A stretch of DNA of 64,000 bases from Sedimenticola sp. (GCA_026992075.1 JALXAM010000009.1:62001-126000), one strand, 5' to 3'. Shown: positions 1 to 9,237, numbered from the stretch's first letter. Translations and numbers: made by a program. Notes: a model not told the origin generated them from the sequence alone.

Positions 1-12
1 TGAGCATTTTTT

Positions 13-936
13 TCACCCCGACTTCAGTTCCGCCAGGGTGGTGGCGAACACCTCGCTGGAGAGAATCCGCCCCACCTTGTTGGCATAAGCCGGATCGGTG
101 GCGTAACCCGCCTTCTGCAGCTCCCGCAGATAGCGCAGGGGATGGGCCGCCTGCTGCAGGGCCTGGCGGTAGCGGGGATTCTCCCGGATGAAGGCGGCAT
201 AGTCCTCCATGCTCTCGTGGGGCGAACGATAACTGCGGAAGGCCGCCCGCTCGCGCACCGCCACGCCATCCCGGTATTCCAGGGTGGACTGGGACACCTT
301 GTCTCCCTGCCAGCGGCCGTCCGCCTTGATGCCGAAGAGATTGAAGCTGCTGCCCTGCTCGCCACCAGGCACCCGCCGACCCCAACCCGATTCCAGCGCC
401 GCCTGGGCCAGCAACACCTCCGGTGCGACCCCCAGCTTTTCCGCCGCCTTGCGGGCGGAGGGCCAGAGCTGGCGCAGGAACTGGGCGGGATCCTTTGGCG
501 GCCAGTCCGCCGGCTTCTCATGGATGGGTTCCGGCGCCGTTGTGGCCTGCTCCGATCCGGTGGCGGGCCCGGAACTCCTGACGAAGGGTCTGCGGGCCAG
601 CATCTGCAGGTCGTCCACCCGGGGCTGGGGCGTCTCCTGGCGCGCAAGTTGCTGCTCGAAAACCCGGGCCAGGCCGATGCCGTTGCGTCCCGCCAGCTCC
701 AGGGCGATCTGCTGGTCGAACATCTGCTGGTAGAACTTGAGCTGGTCGCTCTGCCCCGTGTCCAGGGCGGCACCCGCCTGGCGCATGGACTTGAGCATCA
801 CCTGCAGGAAGAGCGCCTCGAACTGGCGCGCCACCTCCCGGCGGGCCTCGGGGGAGTGGTTCCTGGCCTTGGCCCGCAGGGCGGCCAGACCGTTGAAGTC
901 GGTGTAGATGCGGGCGCTTGCGGCGGGATCCTTCAT
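13..936 (-). CDS. flgJ: FlgJ, flagellar rod-binding protein and peptidoglycan hydrolase
   Basis: This 307-residue protein caps the growing flagellar rod and opens the peptidoglycan for it in the periplasm. It has the two-domain form typical of gammaproteobacteria. Residues about 29-97 are the rod-binding domain, rich in Gln and hydrophobic residues and including the segment around ELAGRNGIGLARVFEQQ. Residues 98-150 are a variable linker. Residues about 151-305 are a glucosaminidase-type domain, with a probable catalytic Glu182 in the motif ALESGWG, followed by FNLFGIKA. No cleavable signal is visible, which is normal because FlgJ uses the flagellar export apparatus. It is the last complete gene of the flgB operon in this window; flgK would be expected beyond the left edge. 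Identification is secure. Confidence 0.96.
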   Translation of the reverse strand: MKDPAASARIYTDFNGLAALRAKARNHSPEARREVARQFEALFLQVMLKSMRQAGAALDTGQSDQLKFYQQMFDQQIALELAGRNGIGLARVFEQQLARQETPQPRVDDLQMLARRPFVRSSGPATGSEQATTAPEPIHEKPADWPPKDPAQFLRQLWPSARKAAEKLGVAPEVLLAQAALESGWGRRVPGGEQGSSFNLFGIKADGRWQGDKVSQSTLEYRDGVAVRERAAFRSYRSPHESMEDYAAFIRENPRYRQALQQAAHPLRYLRELQKAGYATDPAYANKVGRILSSEVFATTLAELKSG

Positions 937-949
937 ACGCAGGTTCTCA

Positions 950-2125
950 TCAGATGACGATCAGCTCCGCTTCCAGTGCACCCGCCTCCTTGAGCGCCTC
1001 GAGGATGGCCACCAGGTCGCCGGGAGCGGCGCCCACCTCGTTCACCGCCTGCACGATGTCTTTCAGCTGAATGCCAGGCTCGATGAGGAACATGCGGTTG
1101 CCCTCCAGGCTCACGTTGACGTTGGATTGGGGCACCACCGCAGTCCGTCCGGCGCGGGCGAAGGGCCCGGGCTGGCTCACTGCGGTCTGTTCGCTGATGG
1201 TGACCACCAGGTTGCCGTGCGCCACCGCCGCCGGCAGGATGCGCACGTTCTTGCCGATCACCACGGTGCCGGTGCGCGAGTTCACCACCACCTTGGCCGG
1301 CGCCTCGCCCGGTCGCAGGGTGATGTTCTCCACCACCGAGAGGAAGGCCACTTTCTGGGTGGGATCGGCCGGTGCCCGGACCTGCACGGAAGCGCCATCG
1401 ATGGCCTTTGCCGTCCCCTCCCCCAGCGCCAGATTGATGGCCTTCACCATGCGCGCCACGGTGGTGAAATCCGGGGTATGCAGGTTGAGCACCAGCTGTC
1501 GCTGGCTGGTGAAGGGGCTGGCCACCGCCCGCTCCACGGTGGCGCCGTTGGGGATGCGGCCAGCAGCAGGATGGTTCACCGTGATCTTGGAACCGTCGCT
1601 GCCCTGGGCGCCGAAACCGCTGACGATGAGACTGCCCTGAGCGATGGCGTAGACCTGGCCGTCGATCCCCTTGAGGGGGGTCATCAGCAAGGTGCCGCCG
1701 CGCAGGCTCTTGGCGTTGCCCACGGAGGAGACGGTGACGTCGATGGTCTGACCCGGCTTGACGAAGGGGGGCAGCGTGGCGTGCACCATCACCGCCGCCA
1801 CGTTCTTGGGCTTGGGGTTGACCCCCGGGGGCACCACCACCCCCAACCGGGCCAGCATGCTCTTCAGGCTCTGGGCGGTGAACTGGTTCTGGCTGGTCTG
1901 GTCCCCGGTGCCATCCAGGCCCACCACCAGGCCATAGCCCACCAGCTGGTTCTCCCGCACCCCGGCCACCGAGGCCAGATCCTTGATGCGTTCGGCCGGA
2001 GCCAGGGAGGGCAGCAGGAAGAGCACCAGCAGGGATGCGATGGAAAAGCTGCGCAGTAGCTGGCGTCGCATGCCGGACGTTCTGCCCGGCCTCCACCAAC
2101 TTGCGTGTATTTTCTTCACGTTCAT
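950..2125 (-). CDS. flgI: FlgI, flagellar P-ring protein
   Basis: FlgI forms the P-ring around the rod in the peptidoglycan layer. The 391-residue product starts with a long basic stretch, then a hydrophobic signal segment (residues about 25-42) ending in APA. The mature family start [20 protein letters not shown] and the motif LDGTGDQT follow, as in all FlgI proteins. The C-terminus shows the conserved [20 protein letters not shown] block. The chosen start at 2125 has a good ribosome-binding site (GGGAG, 8 bases upstream). An internal ATG at 2071 would give a more usual signal peptide length but has no comparable site. Export is by Sec, in contrast to the rod proteins of the same operon. It lies 13 bases upstream of flgJ. 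Confidence 0.96.
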   Translation of the reverse strand: MNVKKIHASWWRPGRTSGMRRQLLRSFSIASLLVLFLLPSLAPAERIKDLASVAGVRENQLVGYGLVVGLDGTGDQTSQNQFTAQSLKSMLARLGVVVPPGVNPKPKNVAAVMVHATLPPFVKPGQTIDVTVSSVGNAKSLRGGTLLMTPLKGIDGQVYAIAQGSLIVSGFGAQGSDGSKITVNHPAAGRIPNGATVERAVASPFTSQRQLVLNLHTPDFTTVARMVKAINLALGEGTAKAIDGASVQVRAPADPTQKVAFLSVVENITLRPGEAPAKVVVNSRTGTVVIGKNVRILPAAVAHGNLVVTISEQTAVSQPGPFARAGRTAVVPQSNVNVSLEGNRMFLIEPGIQLKDIVQAVNEVGAAPGDLVAILEALKEAGALEAELIVI

Positions 2126-2152
2126 GGATCGGTCTCCCTCACACCTGTCCCA

Positions 2153-2821
2153 CTAGAAAGGCATCGCCGGACTCAGGAAGAACTCGGTGAGCCACCCCGG
2201 CCGCTGGGCGCGGGCCATGGAGCCCCGGCCGCTGTAGAAGATGCGGGCATCCGCCACCTTGTACGAAGGCACGGTATTGTCGGGGGCGATGTCGGTGGGA
2301 CGCACGATGCCGCGGATGCGGATGAACTCGTCCCCATGGTTGATGGTGATCCACTTCTCCCCCTGCACCACCAGGTTGCCGTTGGGCAGCACCCGGGCCA
2401 CGGTGACGGTGATGCTGCCTTCCAGCTTGTTGCTCTGCTTGCTGTCCGCCTGGGCGTCGAACTGATGGTCGGTCTTTGCGCCCGCCTTGGTGGTGGGGAT
2501 GGTGGTGTCGTTGAAGGTGCCGCTGATGCCGACGGAGCTGTCGCTGGACTTGTCGATGGCGGTGTCGGCCTTCTTCTCCGCATTGGTGCGTTCTTTCAGC
2601 ACGATGGTGAGAATGTCCCCCACCCGGCGGGCCTTGAGGTCCTCGAACAGGGCCATGGCGGTTCCCGCATGGTAGATGGATCCCGTACTTCCCACCGGCG
2701 GAGCGGACATGGGCGGCGGCAGGGTGGCAACATAGTGAGGATCCTCACCCGGCGGCGTGGCGCAACCACCCAGCAGCAGCGCCGCCGTGGCGAGAGTGAG
2801 GACTCCATGCAGGCGATTCAT
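2153..2821 (-). CDS. flgH: FlgH, flagellar L-ring lipoprotein
   Basis: FlgH builds the outer-membrane L-ring, the bushing for the rod. The 222-residue product has a lipoprotein signal with lipobox LLGGC, so Cys20 would be lipidated after cleavage. Further family landmarks are the segment FEDLKARRVGDILTIVLKE and the late block RIRGIVRPTDIAPDNTVPS. The C-terminus ends in the conserved pattern of hydrophobic and aromatic residues (GWLTEFFLSPAMPF). Length is normal for the family. It sits between flgG and flgI with short gaps, so it is certainly cotranscribed. Confidence 0.95.
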   Translation of the reverse strand: MNRLHGVLTLATAALLLGGCATPPGEDPHYVATLPPPMSAPPVGSTGSIYHAGTAMALFEDLKARRVGDILTIVLKERTNAEKKADTAIDKSSDSSVGISGTFNDTTIPTTKAGAKTDHQFDAQADSKQSNKLEGSITVTVARVLPNGNLVVQGEKWITINHGDEFIRIRGIVRPTDIAPDNTVPSYKVADARIFYSGRGSMARAQRPGWLTEFFLSPAMPF

Positions 2822-2834
2822 CGCAGGCGGTCCG

Positions 2835-3620
2835 TTACAGGTTGTTGTTCACGTACTGGAGCATCTGATCGGCGGTGGAGATCGCCTTGGAGTTCATCTC
2901 GTAGGCGCGCTGGGTCTCGATCATGTTCACCAGCTCCTCCACCGTGTTCACGTTGGAGCCCTCCAGAGATCCCTGGATCAGGGTGCCCAGGCCGTTGAGC
3001 CCCGGCGTGCCCACCTGGGGCGAACCGCTGGCCGCCGACTCCATGAAGAGATTGTCCCCGATGGCCTGCAGGCCGGTGGGGTTGATGAAATCGGCCAGCT
3101 GGATGCTGCCCACCTGCACCGGGGTGGTGTTGCCGGCCACCACCACGGAGACGGTGCCGTCGGATCCGATGGTGATGGTCTGGGCGTTGTCCGGAATGGT
3201 GATTCCCGGCTCGATGGGATAGCCCAGGGAGGTGACCAGCTGTCCCTGGGAATCCATCTGGATGGTGCCGTCACGGGTGTAGGCGATGGAGCCGTCCGGC
3301 TTGAGCACCTGCAGGAAACCACGCCCCTGAATGGCGATGTCCAGGTTGTTACCGGTCTGGGTGATGCTGCCCTGGGTGAAGAGCTTCTCGGTGGCCACGG
3401 TGCGCACGCCGGTACCCAGATTGAGCCCGGACGGAAGCTGGGTATCCTGCGAGGACTGGGCCCCCACCTGGGATAGGTTCTGGTACAGCAGGTCGGCGAA
3501 CACCGCCCGCGCCCGCTTGAAGCCGTTTGTGCTGGCGTTGGCCAGGTTGTGGGCGATGTTGGCCATGCGCGTCTGCTGGGCCTCGAGCCCGGTCTTGGCG
3601 ATCCAGAGTGCTGGGTTCAT
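2835..3620 (-). CDS. flgG: FlgG, distal rod protein
   Basis: FlgG forms the distal rod of the flagellar drive shaft. The 261-residue product has the rod/hook N-terminal signature ([20 protein letters not shown], then [15 protein letters not shown]) and the FlgG-specific [16 protein letters not shown] segment. It ends with the conserved C-terminal helix motif [20 protein letters not shown]. The terminal heptad regions of such proteins are disordered until assembly, and no Sec signal is present. Length matches the 260-262 residues common for FlgG. Position between flgF and flgH is the standard order. Confidence 0.96.
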   Translation of the reverse strand: MNPALWIAKTGLEAQQTRMANIAHNLANASTNGFKRARAVFADLLYQNLSQVGAQSSQDTQLPSGLNLGTGVRTVATEKLFTQGSITQTGNNLDIAIQGRGFLQVLKPDGSIAYTRDGTIQMDSQGQLVTSLGYPIEPGITIPDNAQTITIGSDGTVSVVVAGNTTPVQVGSIQLADFINPTGLQAIGDNLFMESAASGSPQVGTPGLNGLGTLIQGSLEGSNVNTVEELVNMIETQRAYEMNSKAISTADQMLQYVNNNL

Positions 3621-3641
3621 GATGGTTCTCCTCTAACTGGT

Positions 3642-4382
3642 TCAGCCCATGCGCAGCAGCTGCGACGCTGAGCGGTCGTTCTCTTCCGCGGTCTTCATCA
3701 TTTTCACCTGGGCCTCGTAGAGCCGGGACAGCTCGATGAGCCGCACCATGGCACCCACGGCATCCACGTTGCTGGCCTCCAGGGCGCCGGAGACCAGGGT
3801 CACCGATCCATCCGCCTCCGCCTGACCGCCTCCGCGCAGGCGCATGAGGCCGTCGGTGCCCTTGATCACCTGGTCGGGGGGCAGCTTCACCAGCTTGATG
3901 CGGTCCACCGTGGCCAGTGCCTTGGCGTCCTGCCCCAGCGGCTGGACGGTGATGGTGCCGTCGCTGCCGATGTCCAGCTTGGCGTTGGGCGGGATGGCGA
4001 TGGGACCGCTGTTGCCCAGCACCGGGTGGCCGGCGCCGGTGGTGAGAATGCCGAAGCTGTCGATGTGCAGGTCGCCGGCGCGGGTGTAGGCCTCGCTGCC
4101 GTCCGGCGCCTGTACAGCGATCCAGCCCTGGCCGTCGATGGCCACATCCAGCTCCCGGCCGGTCTGCTGCAGGGCCCCGGGGGTCAGATCGACGCCGCTC
4201 CCCTCGGTGACGCCATACACACGGCTGGCCTGGCCGGGGCCGTAGACCGGCAGGCTGCGCACCGCCTCCAGGTCGGCCTTGAAGCCGGTGGTGGTGGCGT
4301 TGGCCAGGTTGTTGGTGTTGAGCGCCTGGGCCCGCATCAGTTCATGCGCGCCCGTCATCGAGAGATAGAGCATGCGGTCCAT
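3642..4382 (-). CDS. flgF: FlgF, proximal rod protein
   Basis: FlgF is one of the rod subunits linking the MS-ring to the hook. The 246-residue product begins MDRMLYLSMTGAHELMRAQA and carries the rod signature LNTNNLANATTTGFKADLEA. The C-terminal helix contains VGAMVRLIELSRLYEAQVKM, as in other FlgF proteins. The central region LDVAIDGQGWIAVQ is the usual axial-protein motif. The gene follows flgE by about 18 bases and precedes flgG by about 21 bases. Nothing unusual is seen. Confidence 0.95.
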   Translation of the reverse strand: MDRMLYLSMTGAHELMRAQALNTNNLANATTTGFKADLEAVRSLPVYGPGQASRVYGVTEGSGVDLTPGALQQTGRELDVAIDGQGWIAVQAPDGSEAYTRAGDLHIDSFGILTTGAGHPVLGNSGPIAIPPNAKLDIGSDGTITVQPLGQDAKALATVDRIKLVKLPPDQVIKGTDGLMRLRGGGQAEADGSVTLVSGALEASNVDAVGAMVRLIELSRLYEAQVKMMKTAEENDRSASQLLRMG

Positions 4383-4400
4383 GGCCGGTTACCCCTTGCC

Positions 4401-5645
4401 TCAGCGCAGGTTGATGATGGTCTGGGTCACCGCATCCTCCGCCTGGATGGCTTTGGCGTTGGCCTGGAAGTTGCGCTGGGCCGAGATCATCAGCACCAGC
4501 TGCTCGGTGAGGTCCACGTTGGACTCCTCCAGGGCACCGGATTGCACCAGGCCCAGCCCGCCGGTGCCGGGCTCGCTCACCACCGGTTCACCGGAGGAGT
4601 AGGTCTCGGCCCAGGCGGTGTCCCCCACCGGCTGCAGTCCCTGCTGGTTGGCGAAACCCACCAACATCACCTGTCCGATGGCCCGCGATTGACCGTTGGA
4701 ATAGCGGGCGAACATGATCCCCTGCTCGTCGATGTCCACGTCCAACACCTGGCCGGTGGTGTAGCCGTTCTGGTTCATCTCGTTCACGGCGAACTCTGTG
4801 CCGTATTGGGTGCTTTTGGAGAGATCGATGGAGATGGTCTGGTTGGGTTGTGCTCCTCCACCAGGGCTCCAGTCCAGGTTGAAGGCCGGGGAAACCGATG
4901 CATAGGTTCCATCGGAATTGAAAGTCACAGTAAAGGCATCGTTACCCGCCCCATCGTCTAGCTGCACGCCGTCGATCATTGCCCTCGCCGTCCAGGTATT
5001 GTCCGGAGGCGCTGCATTCTTGCTGTAGTAAAGTGAAAGAGTGTGGGCATTTCCCAGACTGTCGTACACGCTCACGGAAGTTACCGAGTTATAGCCTGCA
5101 GGGTCCGGCACTCCTCCGACCACGGACCAGGAAGCATTGGTAGCCGGGGCGCGGGAATCCAAGTTGAGACTGGCACTCACCGTGCTGGTGGGATTGGGTG
5201 CAGAATACGTATTGTCCAGTTTGATGGGGCCCACATTGCCGGTGATGTTTCCATTAGCATCCGCTCCGCGGGCATTGAGAAAGAGCCCTTCCCCGTTCAC
5301 CACATAGCCGTCCCGGTTGACGCTGAAGGCGCCCGCACGAGTATAGACCGCGGCACCGTTCTCGTCGGTGAGTTTGAAGAATCCTTCCCCGTTCACCGCC
5401 AGATCCAGGGAGTTGCCGGTGAAGGTGACGTTGCCCTGCTCGAACTGCTGGGTGACTCCGGCCAGGCGCACCCCCTGCCCGATCACGGTGTTGGAGGCCC
5501 CCACCAGGCTGGAACTGTAGACATCGGCGAACTCGGCCCGCGACTGCTTGAAGCCGGTGGTGGAGATGTTGGCGATGTTGTTGCCGATGACGTTCAGGCC
5601 CGAAGAGGCGGCCCGGATGCCACTCAGTGAAATGTAGAAACCCAT
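4401..5645 (-). CDS. flgE: FlgE, flagellar hook protein
   Basis: FlgE polymerises into the hook, the universal joint between rod and filament. The start at 5645 is chosen because the family N-terminus MGFYISLSGIRAASSGLNVI begins there and a strong AGGAGGT site precedes it. The open frame extends 43 codons further but that part looks non-coding. The 414-residue product has NIGNNIANISTTGFKQSR-type axial signature near its start and VDLTEQLVLMISAQRNFQAN at the C-terminal helix. The middle (residues about 110-300) is the variable exposed hook domain. Base composition there is somewhat more AT-rich than in neighbouring genes, as often seen for surface-exposed axial domains. Confidence 0.95.
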   Translation of the reverse strand: MGFYISLSGIRAASSGLNVIGNNIANISTTGFKQSRAEFADVYSSSLVGASNTVIGQGVRLAGVTQQFEQGNVTFTGNSLDLAVNGEGFFKLTDENGAAVYTRAGAFSVNRDGYVVNGEGLFLNARGADANGNITGNVGPIKLDNTYSAPNPTSTVSASLNLDSRAPATNASWSVVGGVPDPAGYNSVTSVSVYDSLGNAHTLSLYYSKNAAPPDNTWTARAMIDGVQLDDGAGNDAFTVTFNSDGTYASVSPAFNLDWSPGGGAQPNQTISIDLSKSTQYGTEFAVNEMNQNGYTTGQVLDVDIDEQGIMFARYSNGQSRAIGQVMLVGFANQQGLQPVGDTAWAETYSSGEPVVSEPGTGGLGLVQSGALEESNVDLTEQLVLMISAQRNFQANAKAIQAEDAVTQTIINLR

Positions 5646-5700
5646 TCTTCTACCTCCTGTCCCCTCTGTTGCGGGCCGCGCCGGCCCGGTTGGTATCAAT

Positions 5701-6381
5701 TCAAAGTATCTGGTCGATCTGGTCCAACGACACCGACTGGCCATTGGACAGATTGAGCGTGAGATCGCCCCCATTGCCGTTGAGATCCACGCTCGTCACC
5801 CGGGCGCGGGTCTGCACCGGCACCTGCACCGTGCGGTCGTCCATCACCGCCTCGGCCACGATGCGATAGCTTCCCTGGGGCGCCACCTTGCCGTCCTCCC
5901 GGAATCCATCCCAGACGAAGGGCACCGCGCCCGCCCCATGCATGCCCATGGGAATGGTGCGAATCAACATCCCATTGCTACCGTAGATCTTGATGTTGAG
6001 ATCGGTGGTACTGCTCTCCAGTACCGCCTGTCCGGAAACCTTGTCGCCCGGGTTGAACCAGGCGGTGTTGCCGGGCGCCATCACCTCGTGCCCCACCAGG
6101 GTGGCCGCCTTCACCGACTGGTCGGTGGTCATCCTAGCGACCATGGTGTCCACCGATTGCTTCAGTTCGGCGATGCCGTTGACGGTGGAGAACTGGGCCA
6201 GCTGACTCATGAACTCGTTGGGGTCCAGCGGCTTGGTGGGATCCTGGTTCTTCATCTGGGCGATCATCAGCTGGATGAAATCCGACTGTCCCATTTCGTC
6301 GCGGCTCTTGCCCTTTGTCTGCTTCTCCGGCTGACTGCGCAGAAAGGCCAGCGGATCGGCGGCGGTGGTCTCGTTGATCAT
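5701..6381 (-). CDS. flgD: FlgD, hook-cap scaffold protein
   Basis: FlgD caps the growing hook and allows FlgE to assemble. The 226-residue protein has the family N-terminal block DFIQLMIAQMKNQDPTKPLD followed by PNEFMSQLAQFSTVNGI. A C-terminal FlgD Ig-like/tudor region contains VPFVWDGFREDGKVAPQGSY. These are diagnostic. Length is normal (about 220-240). The protein is exported by the flagellar type III route and is absent from the finished flagellum. The gene is 15 bases downstream of flgC and 55 bases upstream of flgE. Confidence 0.95.
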   Translation of the reverse strand: MINETTAADPLAFLRSQPEKQTKGKSRDEMGQSDFIQLMIAQMKNQDPTKPLDPNEFMSQLAQFSTVNGIAELKQSVDTMVARMTTDQSVKAATLVGHEVMAPGNTAWFNPGDKVSGQAVLESSTTDLNIKIYGSNGMLIRTIPMGMHGAGAVPFVWDGFREDGKVAPQGSYRIVAEAVMDDRTVQVPVQTRARVTSVDLNGNGGDLTLNLSNGQSVSLDQIDQIL

Positions 6382-6396
6382 CTCTCAATGCTCCGG

Positions 6397-6810
6397 TCAG
6401 CGACCCAGGGTGAGGGTCTTGAGCAGCAGCTCCTTGGAGGTGTTGAGTACCTCCACGCTGTTCTGGTAGGAGCGGCTGGCGGAAATCATGTTGGCCATCT
6501 CCTCCACCGGGTTGACGTTGGAGCGATAGACATAGCCATTGGCATCGGCCAGGGGGTGATCCGGCTGGTATTCCCGTTGCGGTTCGGCCTGGCTCTCCAC
6601 GATGGCCTTCACCTGCACCCCCACCGAGGCCGGTCCCCCATTCACCGCGGATAGCACCGAGGCGAACACCGGCTGGCGCGCGCGATAGGCCCCTTCCGGG
6701 GTGGTGCTCACCGCGTTGGCGTTGGCCAGGTTGCTGGAAACGGTGTTGAGACGCACCGACTCGGCGCTCATGGCCGATCCTGCAATGCGGAAGACGTTGT
6801 AGAGTCCCAT
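6397..6810 (-). CDS. flgC: FlgC, proximal rod protein
   Basis: FlgC is a small rod subunit. The 137-residue product has the axial signature RLNTVSSNLANANAVSTTPE near its start. Its C-terminal helix carries the family motif NVNPVEEMANMISASRSYQN. The central PDHPLADANGYVYRSNVNPV segment is typical of FlgC and separates it from FlgB. It begins 3 bases after the flgB stop, implying translational coupling. Length is exactly in the family range. Confidence 0.95.
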   Translation of the reverse strand: MGLYNVFRIAGSAMSAESVRLNTVSSNLANANAVSTTPEGAYRARQPVFASVLSAVNGGPASVGVQVKAIVESQAEPQREYQPDHPLADANGYVYRSNVNPVEEMANMISASRSYQNSVEVLNTSKELLLKTLTLGR

Positions 6811-6813
6811 GGC

Positions 6814-7212
6814 TTATTCTCCTTTCAGGGCCAATAGCAGGCCGCGGAACTTGCGGTCGAGAAAGGTGAGGCTGGCGTTGTAACGCAGGGCGTTCTCCGC
6901 GAAGGCGGTCTTCTCGAGATCGGGATCCACCGTATTGCCATCCAGCGAAGGCTGGTTGGGCACCCGGTATTGCAGCTCCACGCCGGGGATGCCGGAATCG
7001 TTCTCCAGGGAGAGATGGCGCTGGTTGGTACGCTCCAGCGGTACCTGGTCATCGCGGGCGGCGCCGAGCACCTGCCGGAAATCCAGATCCCGGGCCTTGT
7101 AACCCGGGGTGTCGGCATTGGCGATGTTGGAAGCGAGCAGTTCATTGCGCCTGGCTCGCAACAGCAGTGCTTGGGCGTGAATCCCCAGCGCTGAATCGAA
7201 ACTGATCGGCAT
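6814..7212 (-). CDS. flgB: FlgB, proximal rod protein
   Basis: FlgB is the membrane-proximal rod subunit and the first gene of the rod/hook operon. The 132-residue form starting at 7212 begins MPISFDSALGIHAQALLLRA, matching the family. A GGAG site lies at 7219-7222. The 20 upstream codons in the same frame overlap the promoter and are excluded. The motif NELLASNIANADTPGYKARD is the axial signature, and QYRVPNQPSLDGNTVDPDLE is the FlgB-specific block. Transcription probably starts about 27 bases upstream from the sigma-54-like promoter annotated separately. Confidence 0.95.
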   Translation of the reverse strand: MPISFDSALGIHAQALLLRARRNELLASNIANADTPGYKARDLDFRQVLGAARDDQVPLERTNQRHLSLENDSGIPGVELQYRVPNQPSLDGNTVDPDLEKTAFAENALRYNASLTFLDRKFRGLLLALKGE

Positions 7213-7249
7213 GTGCTGCTCCAACTTAAATTTCTTCCGAGGAAAATCG

Positions 7250-7265
7250 AGCAAATTACATGCCA
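7250..7265 (-). promoter_or_regulatory. Sigma-54-type promoter for the flgB operon
   Basis: On the minus strand the sequence reads TGGCATG-TAAT-TTGCT. The sigma-54 consensus is TGGCACG-N4-TTGCW, so there is one mismatch, and the invariant GG and GC have the right spacing. The expected transcription start is near 7239, 27 bases before the flgB ATG. This fits class II flagellar operons controlled by FleQ/RpoN, and a fleQ gene is present at 14653-16095. Found by eye; no binding data. Confidence 0.75.
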
Positions 7266-7574
7266 TGACCAATGGCTGGACGAATAATCAATGGGTTACG
7301 GGGACGATACCCATTACTGCGTAGGATCGCCGGCAACGCATTGCCGCCGGACGGAACTCCTGCCGACGGCTTTCCGACACGGGTCCGTTCGCCAGGCGCC
7401 GGAATTCCGCCTCTGGCGTTACCCGCTCAAGGGGAATGCAGCAGATTTGAGGCACGGGTTATCCATATAAAACAAGGGCTCTCCATTGCCCGCGGTCCTC
7501 CCCGAAAAACAGGCACGCCATTTGCAGGAAGATCCGGCATGAACCGCAGCATCCCCTGCAGGAGAGCCCGAGTC

Positions 7575-8270
7575 ATGATCAAATGGGTCTGCGCATTGGC
7601 ACTGGCACTGCTGGCCCCGGCTTGCTGGAGCGGCGCCTTGCAAAGCCACGAGTCCATCCGCGAAGCGGCGGCGCGTTACGCCCGGCAACTGGCCGAGGCG
7701 GAACATGGCCCGGACGTGGAGGTGAAGCCGGGCCGGCTGGACCATCGGCTGCGGCTGGCCCGTTGCGACCAACCGCTGGAGACCTTCACCCCACCGGGCC
7801 GGCGGGCACTGGGCAACACCACGGTGGGCGTGCGCTGCAATGGCAGCAACCCCTGGACGCTCTACGTGCCGGTGACCATCGATGTCTACACCGAGGTGGT
7901 GGTGGCCGCCGTCTCCCTTCCCCGTGGCGAGATCATCGACCGCAGCAAGGTGAAGGTGACTCGCTACAATCTGGCACGGCTGCCACAGGGCTATTTCCGT
8001 GATCTGTCCCAGGTGGAGGGAATGACGACCCGCCGCAATGTTTCCGCCGGGCAGCCCCTGATCCCCTCCATGTTGCGCGCTCAGCGCGTCATCGAGCGGG
8101 GTCAGCGGGTGACCATGCTGGCCGGCATTCCGGGACTGGAGGTGCGGATGCCGGGCGAGGCGCTTTCCAATGGGGCCCGCGGAGAACGCATCCGGGTGCG
8201 CAACCTCTCTTCCCGCCGGGTGGTGGAAGGAGTGGTGGTGGAAGCGGGCGTGGTGCGTGTGGACCGTTAG
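7575..8270 (+). CDS. flgA: FlgA, P-ring assembly chaperone
   Basis: FlgA is a periplasmic chaperone for assembly of FlgI into the P-ring. The chosen ATG at 7575 gives 231 residues beginning with a Sec signal (MIKWVCALALALLAPACWSG). An AGGAG-like site precedes it. An ATG at 7539 would add 12 basic residues and cannot be excluded. The SAF-type C-terminal domain holds LPRGEIIDRSKVKVTRYNLA, NVSAGQPLIPSMLRAQRVIE and the terminal VRNLSSRRVVEGVVVEAGVV, which identify the family. It diverges from flgB; the 362 bases between the two starts hold the flgB promoter. No clear promoter for flgA itself was recognised. Confidence 0.93.
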   Translation: MIKWVCALALALLAPACWSGALQSHESIREAAARYARQLAEAEHGPDVEVKPGRLDHRLRLARCDQPLETFTPPGRRALGNTTVGVRCNGSNPWTLYVPVTIDVYTEVVVAAVSLPRGEIIDRSKVKVTRYNLARLPQGYFRDLSQVEGMTTRRNVSAGQPLIPSMLRAQRVIERGQRVTMLAGIPGLEVRMPGEALSNGARGERIRVRNLSSRRVVEGVVVEAGVVRVDR

Positions 8271-8356
8271 GGAGCCTCTGAATAAGAGCCTGTTCATGAC
8301 TTTTTGGCGCTTTCTGATGGAACATGCGGATTAAGTGAACCTGGTCACAAAAATGT

Positions 8357-8383
8357 TTAAGTTTCTTCGGCCGCTGCCGCCAT
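8357..8383 (+). promoter_or_regulatory. Sigma-28 (FliA) type promoter for flgM-flgN
   Basis: The sequence is TTAAGTTT, an 11-base spacer, then GCCGCCAT. The sigma-28 consensus is TAAAGTTT-N11-GCCGATAA, giving 7/8 and about 5/8 matches with exact spacing. It ends 43 bases before the flgM start. A FliA-dependent flgM promoter is standard because it feeds back on free sigma-28. Found by eye. Confidence 0.65.
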
Positions 8384-8425
8384 TGATGGTTGGCAGATCC
8401 GGAATCACTTATTGGGAGAAGGAAA

Positions 8426-8746
8426 ATGCCTATTGATATCAACGGCTTGTCGAACAGCCCCGCGCAGGTGAGCGGCGACCGGAACAGTCTGCCCACCAGC
8501 GAACGGGAGCCGGTGGGCCGCAACGTGGAGAATGGAAAATCCTCGGTGGAGGACACGGTGAGCTTTTCCGAGACCGCGGTCCGCATGGGCCGCCTGGGCG
8601 TGGCCATGGACGACACCCCGGTGGTGGACAGCCAACGGGTGGAACAGGCGCGGGAGGCGATTCGCAATGGCAGCTACCAGGTGAACCCGGAGCGCGTCGC
8701 CGAGAAACTGATGGCCTTCGACGAGCGCCTCGCCGGCGGCAAGTGA
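8426..8746 (+). CDS. flgM: FlgM, anti-sigma-28 factor
   Basis: FlgM binds the flagellar sigma factor FliA until the hook is complete, then is exported, releasing late gene expression. The 106-residue product starts MPIDINGLSNSPAQVSG at an ATG preceded by GGGAGAAGGA. The C-terminal half, which binds sigma-28, carries VDSQRVEQAREAIRNGSYQV and PERVAEKLMAFDERL, the recognisable FlgM motif. The N-terminal half is polar and low in hydrophobics, as expected for an intrinsically unstructured export substrate. It overlaps flgN, so the pair is co-translated. Confidence 0.93.
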   Translation: MPIDINGLSNSPAQVSGDRNSLPTSEREPVGRNVENGKSSVEDTVSFSETAVRMGRLGVAMDDTPVVDSQRVEQAREAIRNGSYQVNPERVAEKLMAFDERLAGGK

Positions 8747-9237
8747 TGCATCAGCGCCCCCCACAGGTTTCCCGCCCCCAGCTCTCCTGGCTGCTGGAGC
8801 AGGAGATCACGGAGATGGAAGCGCTCGCCAGGCTGCTGCAACGGGAATCCGGCCTGCTCCTCAGCCACGACCCGTTGGCGCTGGAACAGCTGCTGGAGGC
8901 CAAGTCTCTGAAGGTGTCCACCCTGGCCGATCTGGATCAGCGCAGGGAGCTCTTCTTTCGTCAGCTGGAGCTGGGACAAGACCGGCAAGCCGTTGCCGCC
9001 GCGCTCGACGAACGTTTTCCTCCCTCCGGCCTGGGCGCACTCTGGCTCCGTCTCACCGAGCTGGCGCAAGAGTGCCGTCGGCTGAACCATCTCAATGCCG
9101 CTACCGTGGAGCTGGGCCAACACCACCTGTTGCAGGCATTGCACATCCTGCGCGGAGAAGGCCCGGAAGCCGAACTCTACGGCGCGGATGGCGAAAAGAC
9201 CCTGGAGAGCAAGCCCCGCCTGCTGGGCCAGGCCTGA
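8746..9237 (+). CDS. flgN: FlgN, export chaperone for FlgK and FlgL
   Basis: FlgN-type proteins are cytoplasmic helical chaperones for the hook-filament junction proteins. The 163-residue product is almost wholly helical. It has a family-like N-terminus (LLEQEITEMEALARLLQRES), an LEQLLEAKSLKVSTLADLDQ segment and a C-terminal NHLNAATVELGQHHLLQALH helix. Sequence conservation in this family is low, so identification leans on flgM adjacency. The start is either GTG at 8743 or ATG at 8746; both overlap the flgM stop (GTGATG). Confidence 0.88.
   Translation: MHQRPPQVSRPQLSWLLEQEITEMEALARLLQRESGLLLSHDPLALEQLLEAKSLKVSTLADLDQRRELFFRQLELGQDRQAVAAALDERFPPSGLGALWLRLTELAQECRRLNHLNAATVELGQHHLLQALHILRGEGPEAELYGADGEKTLESKPRLLGQA

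Noticed and set aside
1..7. An ATG on the minus strand (7-5) that might start flgK
   Set aside because: Only seven bases remain in the window. The position and a GGTGA-like site fit, but no protein sequence can be read.
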